DNA of 64,000 bases from positions 87,413 through 151,412 of the forward strand of contig NZ_WMJX01000004.1 of the NCBI RefSeq assembly GCF_009711045.1, in the 5' to 3' direction. Position numbers and translations under genes: made by a program. Source of the DNA: Myroides albus (GTDB taxonomy: Bacteria > Bacteroidota > Bacteroidia > Flavobacteriales > Flavobacteriaceae). Below the pieces are notes generated by a model. That model searched no databases. It was not told the origin of the DNA and saw only the letters and a program-made list of their open reading frames with translations. Shown piece after piece: positions 17,866-26,978 of the stretch. The stretch's first letter is position 1; every line of letters starts with the position of its first letter.

Positions 17866-18471
17866 ATGAAAAGAATAATAGTTAGTTGCTTTGTAACTTT
17901 GGCACTCTTAGGTTCTGTACAAGCACAGCAAACCAAGAAAGAGGATAACAGTAAATTACTCTTAGGTATAAAAGCAGGGTTTAATCGTTCAATACTGACT
18001 AATCACGATGACTTTTTAGGAAAGTCTGGATTTCATATAGGTTTTGTTGCAGAGAAATTTGTTACTTCTAATATCTCGCTACAAACAGAATTGATGTATT
18101 CTACTTTAGGAGCAAATTTTACATCAACAGATTTTATACCTAATAATTTTGATGGTAAGGTTACTTTAAACTATTTGTCTATTCCTATTATGGCAAAGTT
18201 TTACCTCTACAAAGGCTTTAATTTACAAATGGGACCGCAGCTAAGCTTTGCATTACATACCAAGTCGAAGTTTGATGGGTATTCTTATTATGAAAATAAG
18301 AAGATTGAAAAAACAGATTTTGCTGTTAATTTTGGTCTGGGATATGAGTTTGATAATCGTGTCTTTATTGAGACTCGTGGAATATTTGGAGTTACAAATG
18401 TCATTAAACTTGAAGATGACGAGAGTAAGAATTTTGGAGTACAGTTTTCGATTGGTTATAAATTTAACTAA
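17866..18471 (+). CDS. Outer-membrane beta-barrel protein (porin-family-like)
   Basis: A 201-residue protein with a signal peptide (KRIIVSCFVTLALLGSVQAQ) and a barrel of the PorT/OMP_b-brl type common in Bacteroidota: LLLGIKAGFNRS as the first strand, then ISLQTELMYSTLGANF, LNYLSIPIMAKFYLYKGF and a final IGYKFN. An ATG at 17857 is also possible (adds MAY). These barrels sit in the outer membrane; cargo is unknown. It lies 101 bases after the short SWIM gene. Confidence 0.82.
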   Translation: MKRIIVSCFVTLALLGSVQAQQTKKEDNSKLLLGIKAGFNRSILTNHDDFLGKSGFHIGFVAEKFVTSNISLQTELMYSTLGANFTSTDFIPNNFDGKVTLNYLSIPIMAKFYLYKGFNLQMGPQLSFALHTKSKFDGYSYYENKKIEKTDFAVNFGLGYEFDNRVFIETRGIFGVTNVIKLEDDESKNFGVQFSIGYKFN

Positions 18472-18481
18472 ACAATACAGT

Positions 18482-18514
18482 AAAGGCTTTCTATGAAATA
18501 GATGGCCTTTTTTT
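18482..18514 (+). terminator. Terminator after the beta-barrel gene
   Basis: AAAGGC pairs with GCCTTT, with an inner TCTAT/ATAGA stem, followed by a T-run. It begins 11 bases after the stop codon. Confidence 0.75.
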
Positions 18515-18578
18515 ATGCTTATTTTAGAGGATCTAATTCAATAAAGTTGTTAACTTAGGAAACTTAAACAACAACACT

Positions 18579-19970
18579 ATGTTCAATAAAGATACTTATA
18601 TAAAACGCAGACAAAATTTAGTAAACAATGTACAGTCAAAAGGTATATTGTTATTCTTTGGAAATATTGAAAACCCTGTAAATTTTGAAGATAATACCTA
18701 TCACTTTAGACAGGATAGTACTTTTTTATACTACTTTGGTATCCAACAACCAAAATTAGCAGCGATTATTGATTTAGACGAGAATAAATCAATTGTATTT
18801 GGAAATGAAATGTCAATCGATGAGATTGTGTGGATGGGACGTCAAGAAACATTAAAAGATAAATGTGAAAAATCAGGAGTTTTAGATGTTCGCCCCTACG
18901 CAGATTTAGCTACTTATTTGGCTACTGCTTTAAGTGTTAAGCGTCCTATTCATTACCTGCCACCTTATCAATCAGTAAATAAAATCTTATTAAGCGAATT
19001 ATTACAAATTTCACTTGGAGATTTTAAAGCTTCTGTGGCTATGATTCAGGCTATTGTAAAACAAAGAGAAATCAAGGAGTCACAAGAGATTGAGCAGATT
19101 GAGAGTGCCCTTAAAGTTTCTACCCAAATGCACTTATTGGCTATGCAAATGGCAAGACCTGGAGCTAAAGAATATGAGATTGTGAGTGCTATCGAACATG
19201 TGGCTGGAAGTCATAATTGTGAGCTTGCTTATCCTTCTATTGTAACTGTGAATGGGGGGATATTACACAATCATTATAAAATGAATACCCTTGAGTCAGG
19301 TAGGTTGTTATTAAACGACTCTGGGTGTGAGACATCAATGGGCTATGCATCAGATTTGACGCGTACCTATCCTGTGGATAAAACTTTTACATCAGAGCAA
19401 CGTGATCTGTACAATATAGTTTTGAACTCTTTTGAGGGCGCTAAGGCAGAACTTAAAGCTGGAGTAAAATATAAAAACGTACACCTAAAAGCCTGTGAGA
19501 TATTAGCGCAGGGGCTAATAGATTTTGGTTTGATGAAAGGAAACGCACAAGATGCTGTAGCTAATCATGCCCATACGATGTTCTTCCAATGTGGATTAGG
19601 ACATATGATGGGATTAGATGTACACGATATGGAAGACTTAGGTGAACAATATGTTGGATATACCGCTGAAGAGCCTAAGGATACAAAACAGTTTGGTATT
19701 AAGTCGCTTCGTTTGGGAAAAGAATTAAAAGCAGGACATGTACTAACGGTAGAGCCAGGTATTTACTTTATCCCAGAGTTAATCGAGATGTGGCAGGCAG
19801 AGAATAAATACGCGGAGTTTATTAATTATGAAAAACTCAATAAGTTTAAAGACTTTGGAGGTATTCGTATAGAGGATAACTTTTTAATTAACAATGACGG
19901 TTATAAACATCTCGGACCTGAATTGATTAAAACAGTAACAGAAATTGAAGATTATAAAAGACAGTTCTAA
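18579..19970 (+). CDS. pepP: Xaa-Pro aminopeptidase (M24B)
   Basis: A 463-residue cytoplasmic metalloprotease that removes N-terminal residues preceding proline. The N-terminal creatinase-like domain covers about 1-165 (FRQDSTFLYYFGIQQP). The pita-bread catalytic domain follows with its five metal ligands: Asp in LLNDSGCE, Asp in YASDLTRTYPV, His in GLGHMMGLDVHD, Glu in TVEPGIYF and Glu in GGIRIEDNF. Length and order are normal for bacterial PepP. It stands alone, with its own terminator. Confidence 0.95.
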   Translation: MFNKDTYIKRRQNLVNNVQSKGILLFFGNIENPVNFEDNTYHFRQDSTFLYYFGIQQPKLAAIIDLDENKSIVFGNEMSIDEIVWMGRQETLKDKCEKSGVLDVRPYADLATYLATALSVKRPIHYLPPYQSVNKILLSELLQISLGDFKASVAMIQAIVKQREIKESQEIEQIESALKVSTQMHLLAMQMARPGAKEYEIVSAIEHVAGSHNCELAYPSIVTVNGGILHNHYKMNTLESGRLLLNDSGCETSMGYASDLTRTYPVDKTFTSEQRDLYNIVLNSFEGAKAELKAGVKYKNVHLKACEILAQGLIDFGLMKGNAQDAVANHAHTMFFQCGLGHMMGLDVHDMEDLGEQYVGYTAEEPKDTKQFGIKSLRLGKELKAGHVLTVEPGIYFIPELIEMWQAENKYAEFINYEKLNKFKDFGGIRIEDNFLINNDGYKHLGPELIKTVTEIEDYKRQF

Positions 19971-19989
19971 AAAGTAAAGTATAGATTTG

Positions 19990-20023
19990 AAAAGCCCAAG
20001 AGCATTGCTTTTGGGCTTTTTAT
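19990..20023 (+). terminator. Terminator after pepP
   Basis: Stem AAAAGCCCAA with TTGGGCTTTT around an 11-base loop and a T-run, 19 bases after the pepP stop. Confidence 0.85.
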
Positions 20024-20040
20024 ATAGTAGTATTTTAATC

Positions 20041-20385
20041 TTATTTGAGAAATTTTAAAAAGGCATAACTCTTTCTATTGTGTAAATAATTAAGTGTGTC
20101 TTCGTGTGTATAGGCTTCTTTTTCAAAACTGATGCATCGATAGGCATGAAAAGAGTCTTTATTCTTTATAAAGTGGTAGGTAAACTCAATGACATACCAG
20201 ATAAAGAATGGGATAATCAATAATTCCAACTGTTGTTTTAAATGGATGCATTCATGTTGAATTAAAATGTGATTATCAATCTCTTGTTTATCTTTTAGGA
20301 TAATAAAAGGAAAGATAGTTAGTCCGTCGAATTGTTTAGGTAGTAGATTCTTTATAATCAATATCCTATTGGGATGGATTAGCAT
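20041..20385 (-). CDS. Small membrane-associated HExxH protein
   Basis: A 114-residue protein with a zinc-protease-like motif HECIH (His44, Glu45, His48) directly before a hydrophobic segment (ELLIIPFFIWYVIEFTYHF) likely to be in the membrane, then SFEKEAYTHE, whose Glu could be the third metal ligand. This layout resembles a minimal version of the M56 (BlaR1/MecR1-type) peptidase core, but the family is not proven. It is a single gene on the minus strand, and its substrate is unknown. Confidence 0.65.
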   Translation of the reverse strand: MLIHPNRILIIKNLLPKQFDGLTIFPFIILKDKQEIDNHILIQHECIHLKQQLELLIIPFFIWYVIEFTYHFIKNKDSFHAYRCISFEKEAYTHEDTLNYLHNRKSYAFLKFLK

Positions 20386-20552
20386 AATGTATGTTTTTTG
20401 TAATATTTAAAGGTAATTGATTTATAGTGAATCTCGAATATTGTGAATAAAAATTAAATATGTAAATATTCTATGTAAGTTCTGTAATAAGTTTGATAGT
20501 CAAAGCGTTTACCTTTATAGCAACGGATATTCACCTTATAAAATATAGCATA

Positions 20553-21782
20553 ATGCACTACTATCAACTTCATGAAGAATTAAAACAACTTTTTCATCAA
20601 CAAGGTGATTTTCATTGTGATGAAAACTTGGCAATAGAGATTCACAAGTATCCTTTTAAATCCACTAAAGCAGATGGAATATTAATAGGTTCAGAGCGAT
20701 TATTTTGTGAAGATCACCAGGTTGAATTCCAAGAGTGTTTTGTTAAATATACAGCGGATACCGATACGCTTTTAGATGTTCCAGATTTTAGTGTAAAGGA
20801 AAACTTAGATTTTAAAATTATTGTTGTGAAACCCAACGATGTGAAAGTTTGCCAAGATGTGATTGTTATGTTTCATGGTCTTAACGAAAAGAAATGGGAT
20901 AAGTACTTACCTTGGGCGTATGAACTAACTAAAAGAACAAAAAAAGCTGTAGTCTTATTTCCTATTAGTTTCCACATGGATCGTACACCCTGGCAGTGGT
21001 CTGATCGCAAAATGATGTTTGAAATTGCACAGAAACGAGCAGCAGATTGGAAGGAGAATTCTGATAGTAGCTATGTCAATGCTGCTATTAGTACGCGAAT
21101 GGAGGCTCATCCTCAACGGATGTTTTGGTCGGGCTTGCAGACTTATTACGATTTTATCGAATGGGAAAAGGCTCTTAGAAAAGGAGTTTTTTCTACTGTT
21201 TCTTCTCAAGCAAATATTGATCTTTTTGGATATTCTATTGGGTCGTTTTTATCTATTATTTTAATGATGGCTAATCCTAACAATATATTGGATAAGGCTA
21301 AGTTGGTGTGTTTTTGTGGTGGGATGACCATAGATCGTATGTTCCCAGTTTCAAAATACATCATGGATGGTCGTGCAACTATAATGATGCAGAAGATATT
21401 CGCACAATTATTAACCACAAGCTTTGCTGCCGAACCAAGATTAAATCACTATCAATCATGTGAATTACATCCTGGAGAGAGTTGGTTTAAAACAATGTTG
21501 AGGTATAATCATTTTCAAGCTGAACGTGAAGTGCGGCTAAGAGAGTTACAAGGTCAAATCATGTCTATTAATCTAAAAAATGATGAAGTAGCACCTCCAG
21601 TGGAAGCCTTAAATATGCTAAAGGGACCTTATAGGGATATTGATATTAAAGTGGATATATTAGACTATCCTTTTAATTATACTCATATGGTTCCCTACCC
21701 ATTGACAAGTAAAAATGCTGAAGAAGTAGATATACATTTTAATCTAACAATGGATAAAATGGCAAATTTTTACTTAAAGTAA
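20553..21782 (+). CDS. Alpha/beta-hydrolase family protein
   Basis: A 409-residue cytoplasmic hydrolase. I start at ATG 20553 because the longer frame begins with TTG. The oxyanion-side motif MFHGLNEKKW, the nucleophile elbow GYSIGSFLS (Ser in GxSxG), an acid-strand region (INLKNDEVAPP) and a late HMVPYP with the candidate catalytic His are in order. It has no signal peptide. It may be one of the DUF6051-type proteins of Bacteroidota (recalled, not checked). The substrate is unknown. Confidence 0.75.
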   Translation: MHYYQLHEELKQLFHQQGDFHCDENLAIEIHKYPFKSTKADGILIGSERLFCEDHQVEFQECFVKYTADTDTLLDVPDFSVKENLDFKIIVVKPNDVKVCQDVIVMFHGLNEKKWDKYLPWAYELTKRTKKAVVLFPISFHMDRTPWQWSDRKMMFEIAQKRAADWKENSDSSYVNAAISTRMEAHPQRMFWSGLQTYYDFIEWEKALRKGVFSTVSSQANIDLFGYSIGSFLSIILMMANPNNILDKAKLVCFCGGMTIDRMFPVSKYIMDGRATIMMQKIFAQLLTTSFAAEPRLNHYQSCELHPGESWFKTMLRYNHFQAEREVRLRELQGQIMSINLKNDEVAPPVEALNMLKGPYRDIDIKVDILDYPFNYTHMVPYPLTSKNAEEVDIHFNLTMDKMANFYLK

Positions 21783-21870
21783 TAATCTTGTAAACTTCTT
21801 GTTTTCATTGGGTTTGAGTATTGATTTTAGAAGCGAATGTTTGAAAAGTATAAGAAATAAATAAAAAATA

Positions 21871-21904
21871 TTTGTCGAGGGTATGAAAATAATACCTACA
21901 TTTG
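21871..21904 (+). promoter_or_regulatory. his operon promoter
   Basis: TTTG (21871-21874) and TACATTTG (21897-21904) match the Bacteroidota -33 and -7 elements, with 22 bases between them. The predicted start site, near 21910, gives a leader of about 210 bases. Confidence 0.6.
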
Positions 21905-21929
21905 ACCTATCAAATAAACAATAAAAGAC

Positions 21930-21989
21930 ATGTATCTTAATCAATTACATCATCGTCATCATTCTACTTGTACTCTTACGAGCTGGTAA
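21930..21989 (+). CDS. hisL: his leader peptide
   Basis: A 19-codon open reading frame, MYLNQLHHRHHSTCTLTSW, that contains four His codons within five (residues 7-11, HHRHH). It begins about 20 bases after the predicted transcription start and ends 34 bases before a terminator hairpin in front of hisG. This is the classic arrangement for ribosome-mediated attenuation: stalling at His codons when charged tRNA-His is scarce prevents terminator formation. The peptide has no other expected role. The symbol hisL is by analogy with enterobacteria. Confidence 0.85.
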   Translation: MYLNQLHHRHHSTCTLTSW

Positions 21990-22023
21990 TGATATGGTGT
22001 ATTTGAATCCAAAATATCTAATT

Positions 22024-22056
22024 ATCCCGTTTGAGTAAATCAGACGGGATTTTTTG
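22024..22056 (+). terminator. Attenuator of the his operon
   Basis: An 11-base stem (ATCCCGTTTGA with TCAGACGGGAT, one U-G pair), 5-base loop GTAAA and a T-run. It lies between the leader peptide and hisG. A possible competing hairpin (GATATGG at 21991 with CC and ATATC ending 22019) lies just upstream. Confidence 0.85.
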
Positions 22057-22089
22057 TTTTTAAGCATATTGCTATTTTATATTTCCTAT

Positions 22090-22103
22090 TGATTTACTCA
22101 AAC
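22090..22103 (+). repeat. Segment complementary to the attenuator 5' arm and loop
   Basis: TGATTTACTCAAAC is the exact reverse complement of 22029-22042, which covers part of the attenuator's 5' arm and its loop. It is 15 bases upstream of the hisG start. Pairing would oppose the attenuator hairpin in transcripts that have read through. Confidence 0.6.
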
Positions 22104-22118
22104 ATTATAATCTAAAAT

Positions 22119-22979
22119 ATGATGAGTAAATTAAAAATTGCAATCCAAAAAAGTGGACGTCTTAGTGAGAAATCCCTAGAATTATTAAAAGAGTGTGGTA
22201 TTAAGTTTCCCAATGGTGGAGGTAAACTAATTGCCGAAAGTAAAAACTTTCCTATTGAAGTATTGTTCTTGCGAGATGATGATGTAACCAAATACGTAGA
22301 ACAGCAAGTAGCTGATATCGGTATCGTGGGAGAGAATGTTTTCATTGAAGCTAATCTTTCTGTGAATGTTTTAGAATACTTAGGCTTCGGAAGTTGTCGT
22401 TTAAGTTTAGCTGTTTCAAAAGAAGTAGATTATCCTGGGATAACATACTTTGAAGGGAAAAAGATAGCTACTTCATATCCATTCATTTTACAGAAGTATT
22501 TGAAAGAGCAAGGAGTAAGTGCTACTATAGAGTTTATTTCTGGTAGTGTTGAGATTGCTCCTAGTATTGGATTAGCTAGCGGTGTGTGTGATATCGTGAG
22601 TAGTGGATCTACGTTAATGTCTAATGGGCTTAAAGAAGTAGATAAGGTACTGGATAGTCAGGCAATACTAATTAGTAATAAAGCTTTAAGTATTGAGAAA
22701 CAGGCGCTGTTAGATAAACTCTTGTTTAGAATAAAGTCCGTTTTAAATGCAAAAGAACGCAAGTATATCTTATTGAATGCGCCTAACGATAAGTTGGAAC
22801 AAATCATTTCAATATTACCAGGTATGAAGAGTCCTACTATTCTTCCATTAGCTGATAAGGGATGGAGCAGTTTACACTCTGTCATCCAAGAAGATCAGTT
22901 TTGGGATATTATCGATGAGTTAAAAAACTTAGGAGCAGAGGGAATTCTAGTAGCTCCAATAGAAAAAATGATTTACTAA
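22119..22979 (+). CDS. hisG: ATP phosphoribosyltransferase, long form
   Basis: Catalyses the first step of histidine synthesis, joining ATP to PRPP. At 286 residues it is the long HisG form, with catalytic domains (about 1-210; KIAIQKSGRLSEKS, FLRDDDVTKYVE and SGVCDIVSSGSTL) and a C-terminal ACT-like regulatory domain (about 215-286), so it should be feedback-inhibited by histidine and need no HisZ. A second ATG three bases later is equally possible. It is the first structural gene after the attenuator. Confidence 0.96.
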   Translation: MMSKLKIAIQKSGRLSEKSLELLKECGIKFPNGGGKLIAESKNFPIEVLFLRDDDVTKYVEQQVADIGIVGENVFIEANLSVNVLEYLGFGSCRLSLAVSKEVDYPGITYFEGKKIATSYPFILQKYLKEQGVSATIEFISGSVEIAPSIGLASGVCDIVSSGSTLMSNGLKEVDKVLDSQAILISNKALSIEKQALLDKLLFRIKSVLNAKERKYILLNAPNDKLEQIISILPGMKSPTILPLADKGWSSLHSVIQEDQFWDIIDELKNLGAEGILVAPIEKMIY

Positions 22980-22990
22980 ACTAAGAAGTT

Positions 22991-24280
22991 ATGATTACAA
23001 TATACAAACCAACAAAAGAGGAATGGATAGGATTGATCAAACGCCCTATTATTACTACAGAAAGTTTAAATGAGAGTATTAGTACTGTACTAAAACAAGT
23101 TAAAGACAAAGGGGATGTAGCTGTTGAGAATTACACCTCATTATTCGATGGAGTACAACTGAAAAACTTCAGAGTAAGCAAACAAGAAATTGAAGAAGCC
23201 ACTACTTCAGTTAGTCAGGAAATAAAAGAAGCTATAAAGATAGCTGCATCTAATATCAAAAAGTTTCACCAATCTCAGATCATACAAGAGGAAAAAGTAG
23301 AAACAACAGAAGGGGTTAACTGTTGGAGAAAGAGTGTGGGAATAGAAAAGGTAGGACTTTATATACCAGGGGGAACAGCTCCTCTATTCTCTACTTTATT
23401 AATGTTAACTATTCCAGCTCAGTTAGCAGGTTGTAAAGAGTTGATATTGTGTACACCGTGTAACAAACAAGGCAAGGTAAATGAAGTAGTACTTTATGCT
23501 GCTCAATATTTAGGAATAGATACAATTTTTAAAATAGGAGGAGCTCAGGCTATTGCTGCTATGGCCTACGGTACAGAGACTGTTCCTCAAGTTTATAAGA
23601 TATTCGGGCCTGGTAATCAGTATGTGACTAAGGCTAAGGAGCTAGTACAGGCAGAAGGTGTAGCTATTGATATGCCAGCGGGGCCTAGTGAAGTTTTAGT
23701 TATCGCTGATGAGGTGGCAGATGCAGATTATATAGCTGCAGATTTGTTGTCACAGGCAGAACACGGGACAGATAGTCAAGTAGTCTTGGTAACGACAACA
23801 AGACAAAAGATAAGTGAAGTAACAGAGGCTTTAGAAAAACAATTAGAAGAATTACCTCGAAAGGACTTAGCCATACAGACACTTAAGAATAGCTTGATGA
23901 TAGAATTATCGACTATAGAAGAATGTATTGCTTTTAGCAATGCTTATGCACCTGAACACTTAATCTTGAATATAGAGAATGCCGAGAAGTATATAGACTT
24001 AGTGATCAATGCAGGTTCAGTATTCTTAGGCGCTTACTCATGTGAGAGTGCAGGGGACTATGCTAGCGGAACGAATCATACCTTACCTACTAATGGATAT
24101 GCCAAGAGCTATAGCGGGGTATCTGTAGATAGTTTTGTAAAGAAGATTACTTTTCAAAAGTTAACAAAACAAGGGCTGAAAAATATAGGTAAAACAATAG
24201 AAGTAATGGCAGAAGCAGAGGAGTTAATCGCTCACAAAAACGCTGTTAGTATTCGCCTTAAAAAACTAAGTAATGAGTAA
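22991..24280 (+). CDS. hisD: Histidinol dehydrogenase
   Basis: A 429-residue zinc enzyme that converts L-histidinol to L-histidine in two NAD-dependent oxidations. Family motifs are intact: VGLYIPGGTAPLFSTLLM, GPGNQYVTKAKE, IDMPAGPSEVLV, DLLSQAEHG (a zinc-ligand region), YAPEHL and YASGTNHTLPT. The length is typical. It lies 11 bases after hisG and overlaps hisC by 8 bases. Confidence 0.97.
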   Translation: MITIYKPTKEEWIGLIKRPIITTESLNESISTVLKQVKDKGDVAVENYTSLFDGVQLKNFRVSKQEIEEATTSVSQEIKEAIKIAASNIKKFHQSQIIQEEKVETTEGVNCWRKSVGIEKVGLYIPGGTAPLFSTLLMLTIPAQLAGCKELILCTPCNKQGKVNEVVLYAAQYLGIDTIFKIGGAQAIAAMAYGTETVPQVYKIFGPGNQYVTKAKELVQAEGVAIDMPAGPSEVLVIADEVADADYIAADLLSQAEHGTDSQVVLVTTTRQKISEVTEALEKQLEELPRKDLAIQTLKNSLMIELSTIEECIAFSNAYAPEHLILNIENAEKYIDLVINAGSVFLGAYSCESAGDYASGTNHTLPTNGYAKSYSGVSVDSFVKKITFQKLTKQGLKNIGKTIEVMAEAEELIAHKNAVSIRLKKLSNE

Positions 24281-25340
24281 TAGTAAAATAAATATAAACG
24301 AATTAGTACGCCCTAATATTAAGATCTTATCTCCTTATACCAGTGCAAGAGATGAGTATAAAGGAGATAAGGAGGTATTCTTAGATGCGAATGAGAATCC
24401 TTATGGTAAAGTGAACCGCTATCCTGATCCTTATCAACTTGAGTTAAAACAAGTGATTAGTAAGGTAAAAGGAGGTAGTGCTGACCAATTGTTTTTAGGT
24501 AATGGAAGTGATGAAGCTATTGACTTAGCCTATCGTATATTCTGTGAGCCCAATAAGGATAAAGCTATTGTATTTACACCAACCTATGGAATGTATGAAG
24601 TGTATGCTAATATCAATGCTGTAGAGCTAATTACACTTCCTCTAGATGAGATATTTCAGATCGAACAAGCAATGGTAGAGCCTTATCTAAACGATGATAC
24701 TGTGAAGTTGATGTTTATCTGTTCGCCTAATAACCCTACTGGCAATCTAATCTGTGAAGAAACAATAGTCACATTGCTTAATCGCTTTAAAGGAATCGTT
24801 ATAATCGATGAAGCGTATATTGATTTTAGTAATGAACCTTCTTGGTTAGATAAATTGTCACAATATAGTAATCTAATCATTTTACAGACCTTGTCTAAAG
24901 GGTGGGGAATGGCAGGTCTACGCATCGGTATGGCATGGATGAATGAAGAGGTGCTTTACTATTTTAATAAAGTGAAGTCTCCTTATAATTTGAGTGTTGT
25001 TAATCAGCAACTTGCGATTGAAACGTTAAGGGATGTCGAGGGCTTTAAAGAGAGAATAGCACTACTTTTAAGTGAGAAAGAAAGAGTGATTAGAGAATTA
25101 AGTACATTGTCTATTACATCGTTTATCTATCCTTCAGAAGCTAATTATCTCTTAGTTAAATTCGACAAGGCTGATCAACTGTATCAAGAGTTAATAGATA
25201 GACAGATTATCGTGAGAAATAGAAGTAAAGTAGTAGAAAATACTTTGCGTATTTCGATAGGAACACCACAGGAAAACAACCAATTAATAACTGCATTAAA
25301 AGCTATAGAACGTGAAAAAGAAAGTATTGTTTATAGATAG
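24273..25340 (+). CDS. hisC: Histidinol-phosphate aminotransferase
   Basis: A 355-residue PLP enzyme of fold type I that aminates imidazole-acetol phosphate using glutamate. Visible motifs are DANENPYG at the N-terminus, [29 protein letters not shown], and [14 protein letters not shown] with the PLP-binding lysine. The start codon overlaps the hisD stop region by 8 bases and the 3' end overlaps hisB by 29 bases, suggesting translational coupling. Confidence 0.96.
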   Translation: MSNSKININELVRPNIKILSPYTSARDEYKGDKEVFLDANENPYGKVNRYPDPYQLELKQVISKVKGGSADQLFLGNGSDEAIDLAYRIFCEPNKDKAIVFTPTYGMYEVYANINAVELITLPLDEIFQIEQAMVEPYLNDDTVKLMFICSPNNPTGNLICEETIVTLLNRFKGIVIIDEAYIDFSNEPSWLDKLSQYSNLIILQTLSKGWGMAGLRIGMAWMNEEVLYYFNKVKSPYNLSVVNQQLAIETLRDVEGFKERIALLLSEKERVIRELSTLSITSFIYPSEANYLLVKFDKADQLYQELIDRQIIVRNRSKVVENTLRISIGTPQENNQLITALKAIEREKESIVYR

Positions 25341-26403
25341 AGACGGAACTATTATTAAAGAACCTGAAGACTTTCAGATAGATAGTTTTGAAAAATTAGT
25401 ATTCTTACCCAAGTCAATATCTAGTTTGTCTAAAATTGCTCGAGAGTTAGATTATATACTTGTATTAGTTAGTAATCAAGATGGTCTAGGAACTGCTTCA
25501 TTTCCAGAAAACACTTTCTGGCCAGTACAGAACTTTATTTTGGATACACTAGCAGACGAGGGAGTGACATTTACAGATATTTATGTAGATGATTCTTTTG
25601 AACATGAGAATAAACCTACGCGCAAACCTGGGCTCGGAATGTTAGGTAAGTATGTATATGGTGATTATGATTTGGCTAATTCGTATGTATTAGGAGATCG
25701 ATTTACAGATATACAATTGGCAGAGAACTTAGGGAGTAAAGCTATTTATATCAATGAATTAAAGGATGATAGAGCTGCTCTGTCTACAATGGACTGGGAA
25801 GAAATCTATCAGTTTTTAAAACAACAGCCTCGTATAGGGAAAGAATATAGAAAGACCAATGAAACGATTATTGATATATCTGTAAACTTAGACTGTGCTA
25901 AAGAATGTAAGATTAATACTGGATTAGCCTTTTTTGATCACATGTTAGAACAGGTGAACAGACATGGTAATATCGGTTTGGAGATTCAGGTAAAAGGAGA
26001 TTTGCAAGTAGATGAGCACCATACGATAGAGGATACTGCTATAGCCTTAGGTACAGCCTTTAAAAAAGCATTGGGTACTAAGAAAGGGATAGAGCGATAT
26101 GGATTCTTACTTCCGATGGATGAGTGTTTAGCACAGGTAGCTATTGATTTTGGAGGAAGGGCATGGTTAGTATGGGAGGCTGAGTTTAAGAGAGAAAAAG
26201 TAGGTGATATGCCTACAGAGATGTTCTTTCACTTCTTTAAATCGTTCTCTGATGCAGCGAGTTGTAACCTAAATATTAAGGTAGAGGGAGATAATGAACA
26301 CCACAAGATAGAGTCTATATTCAAAGCCTTTGCTAAGGCAATAAAGATGGCAGTGAGCAAGACAGAAAATTACAATATCCCTAGTACTAAAGGTATACTA
26401 TGA
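25312..26403 (+). CDS. hisB: Bifunctional histidinol-phosphatase / imidazoleglycerol-phosphate dehydratase
   Basis: A 363-residue fusion. The N-terminal HAD phosphatase (about 1-165) begins [14 protein letters not shown], with nucleophile Asp9 and acid Asp11. The C-terminal dehydratase (about 180-363) has the metal-binding histidines in [18 protein letters not shown] and [13 protein letters not shown]. The start is a GTG inside hisC. The phosphatase loop reads [15 protein letters not shown] and lacks the cysteines that hold zinc in the E. coli enzyme. Confidence 0.95.
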   Translation: MKKKVLFIDRDGTIIKEPEDFQIDSFEKLVFLPKSISSLSKIARELDYILVLVSNQDGLGTASFPENTFWPVQNFILDTLADEGVTFTDIYVDDSFEHENKPTRKPGLGMLGKYVYGDYDLANSYVLGDRFTDIQLAENLGSKAIYINELKDDRAALSTMDWEEIYQFLKQQPRIGKEYRKTNETIIDISVNLDCAKECKINTGLAFFDHMLEQVNRHGNIGLEIQVKGDLQVDEHHTIEDTAIALGTAFKKALGTKKGIERYGFLLPMDECLAQVAIDFGGRAWLVWEAEFKREKVGDMPTEMFFHFFKSFSDAASCNLNIKVEGDNEHHKIESIFKAFAKAIKMAVSKTENYNIPSTKGIL

Positions 26404-26978
26404 TCGCAATTATAAAATACAATGCAGGTAATGTACAGTCTGTACAGAATGCAATAGAACGCTTAGGGTATAAGACTATAGTGACAGATGATCTAGCGAT
26501 GCTCACCTGTGCAGATAAGGTGATTTTTCCAGGAGTAGGAGAGGCTTCATCTGCGATGAGATACTTAATAGACAAGGGGTTGGATAAAGTAATTATAGGA
26601 TTGCAACAACCTGTTTTGGGAATTTGTTTAGGAATGCAGTTGTTGTGTAAATCGAGTGAGGAGGGAGGAGTAGAAGGTTTAGGTATCTTTGATAATGAGG
26701 TAAAGCTGTTTCCTGCCTTAGACATAGTTCCTCACATGGGATGGAACAACTTTAGTAGTGTGAAAGGACCTTTATTTAAAGGAATACAATTGGCAGATGA
26801 TTTTTACTATGTGCATAGTTATTACGCAACATTAAGTGAGAGTACTATTGCTGTGAATACCTATATACAACCTTTTTCGGCGGCTTTACAAAAGGATAAT
26901 TTCTATGCAGTGCAGTTTCACCCTGAGAAGTCGGGTAAAGTAGGAGAACTATTAATAAAGAATTTTTTAGAATTATGA
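26400..26978 (+). CDS. hisH: Imidazole glycerol phosphate synthase, glutaminase subunit
   Basis: A 192-residue class I amidotransferase that hydrolyses glutamine and channels ammonia to HisF. The nucleophile cysteine lies in [10 protein letters not shown] and the His-Glu pair in QFHPEKSG; the N-terminal [11 protein letters not shown] is typical. The start overlaps the hisB stop by 4 bases and the end overlaps hisA by 4 bases. Confidence 0.96.
   Translation: MIAIIKYNAGNVQSVQNAIERLGYKTIVTDDLAMLTCADKVIFPGVGEASSAMRYLIDKGLDKVIIGLQQPVLGICLGMQLLCKSSEEGGVEGLGIFDNEVKLFPALDIVPHMGWNNFSSVKGPLFKGIQLADDFYYVHSYYATLSESTIAVNTYIQPFSAALQKDNFYAVQFHPEKSGKVGELLIKNFLEL

Larger units (their letters stand above)
21783..22118 (+). 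other. his leader region
   Basis: This 336-base region contains the his promoter, a 19-codon leader peptide, the attenuator hairpin and a 14-base segment complementary to the attenuator. The first ~80 bases are AT-rich and show no gene. Confidence 0.75.

Noticed and set aside
21921..21989. CRISPR-like or repeat interpretation of the CATCATCGTCATCAT tract
   Set aside because: The repeat is explained by His codons of the leader peptide, in frame from ATG to stop.
21930..22103. A T-box or other amino-acid riboswitch before hisG
   Set aside because: No T-box core or specifier-loop architecture is seen. The His-rich peptide and simple hairpin explain the region better.
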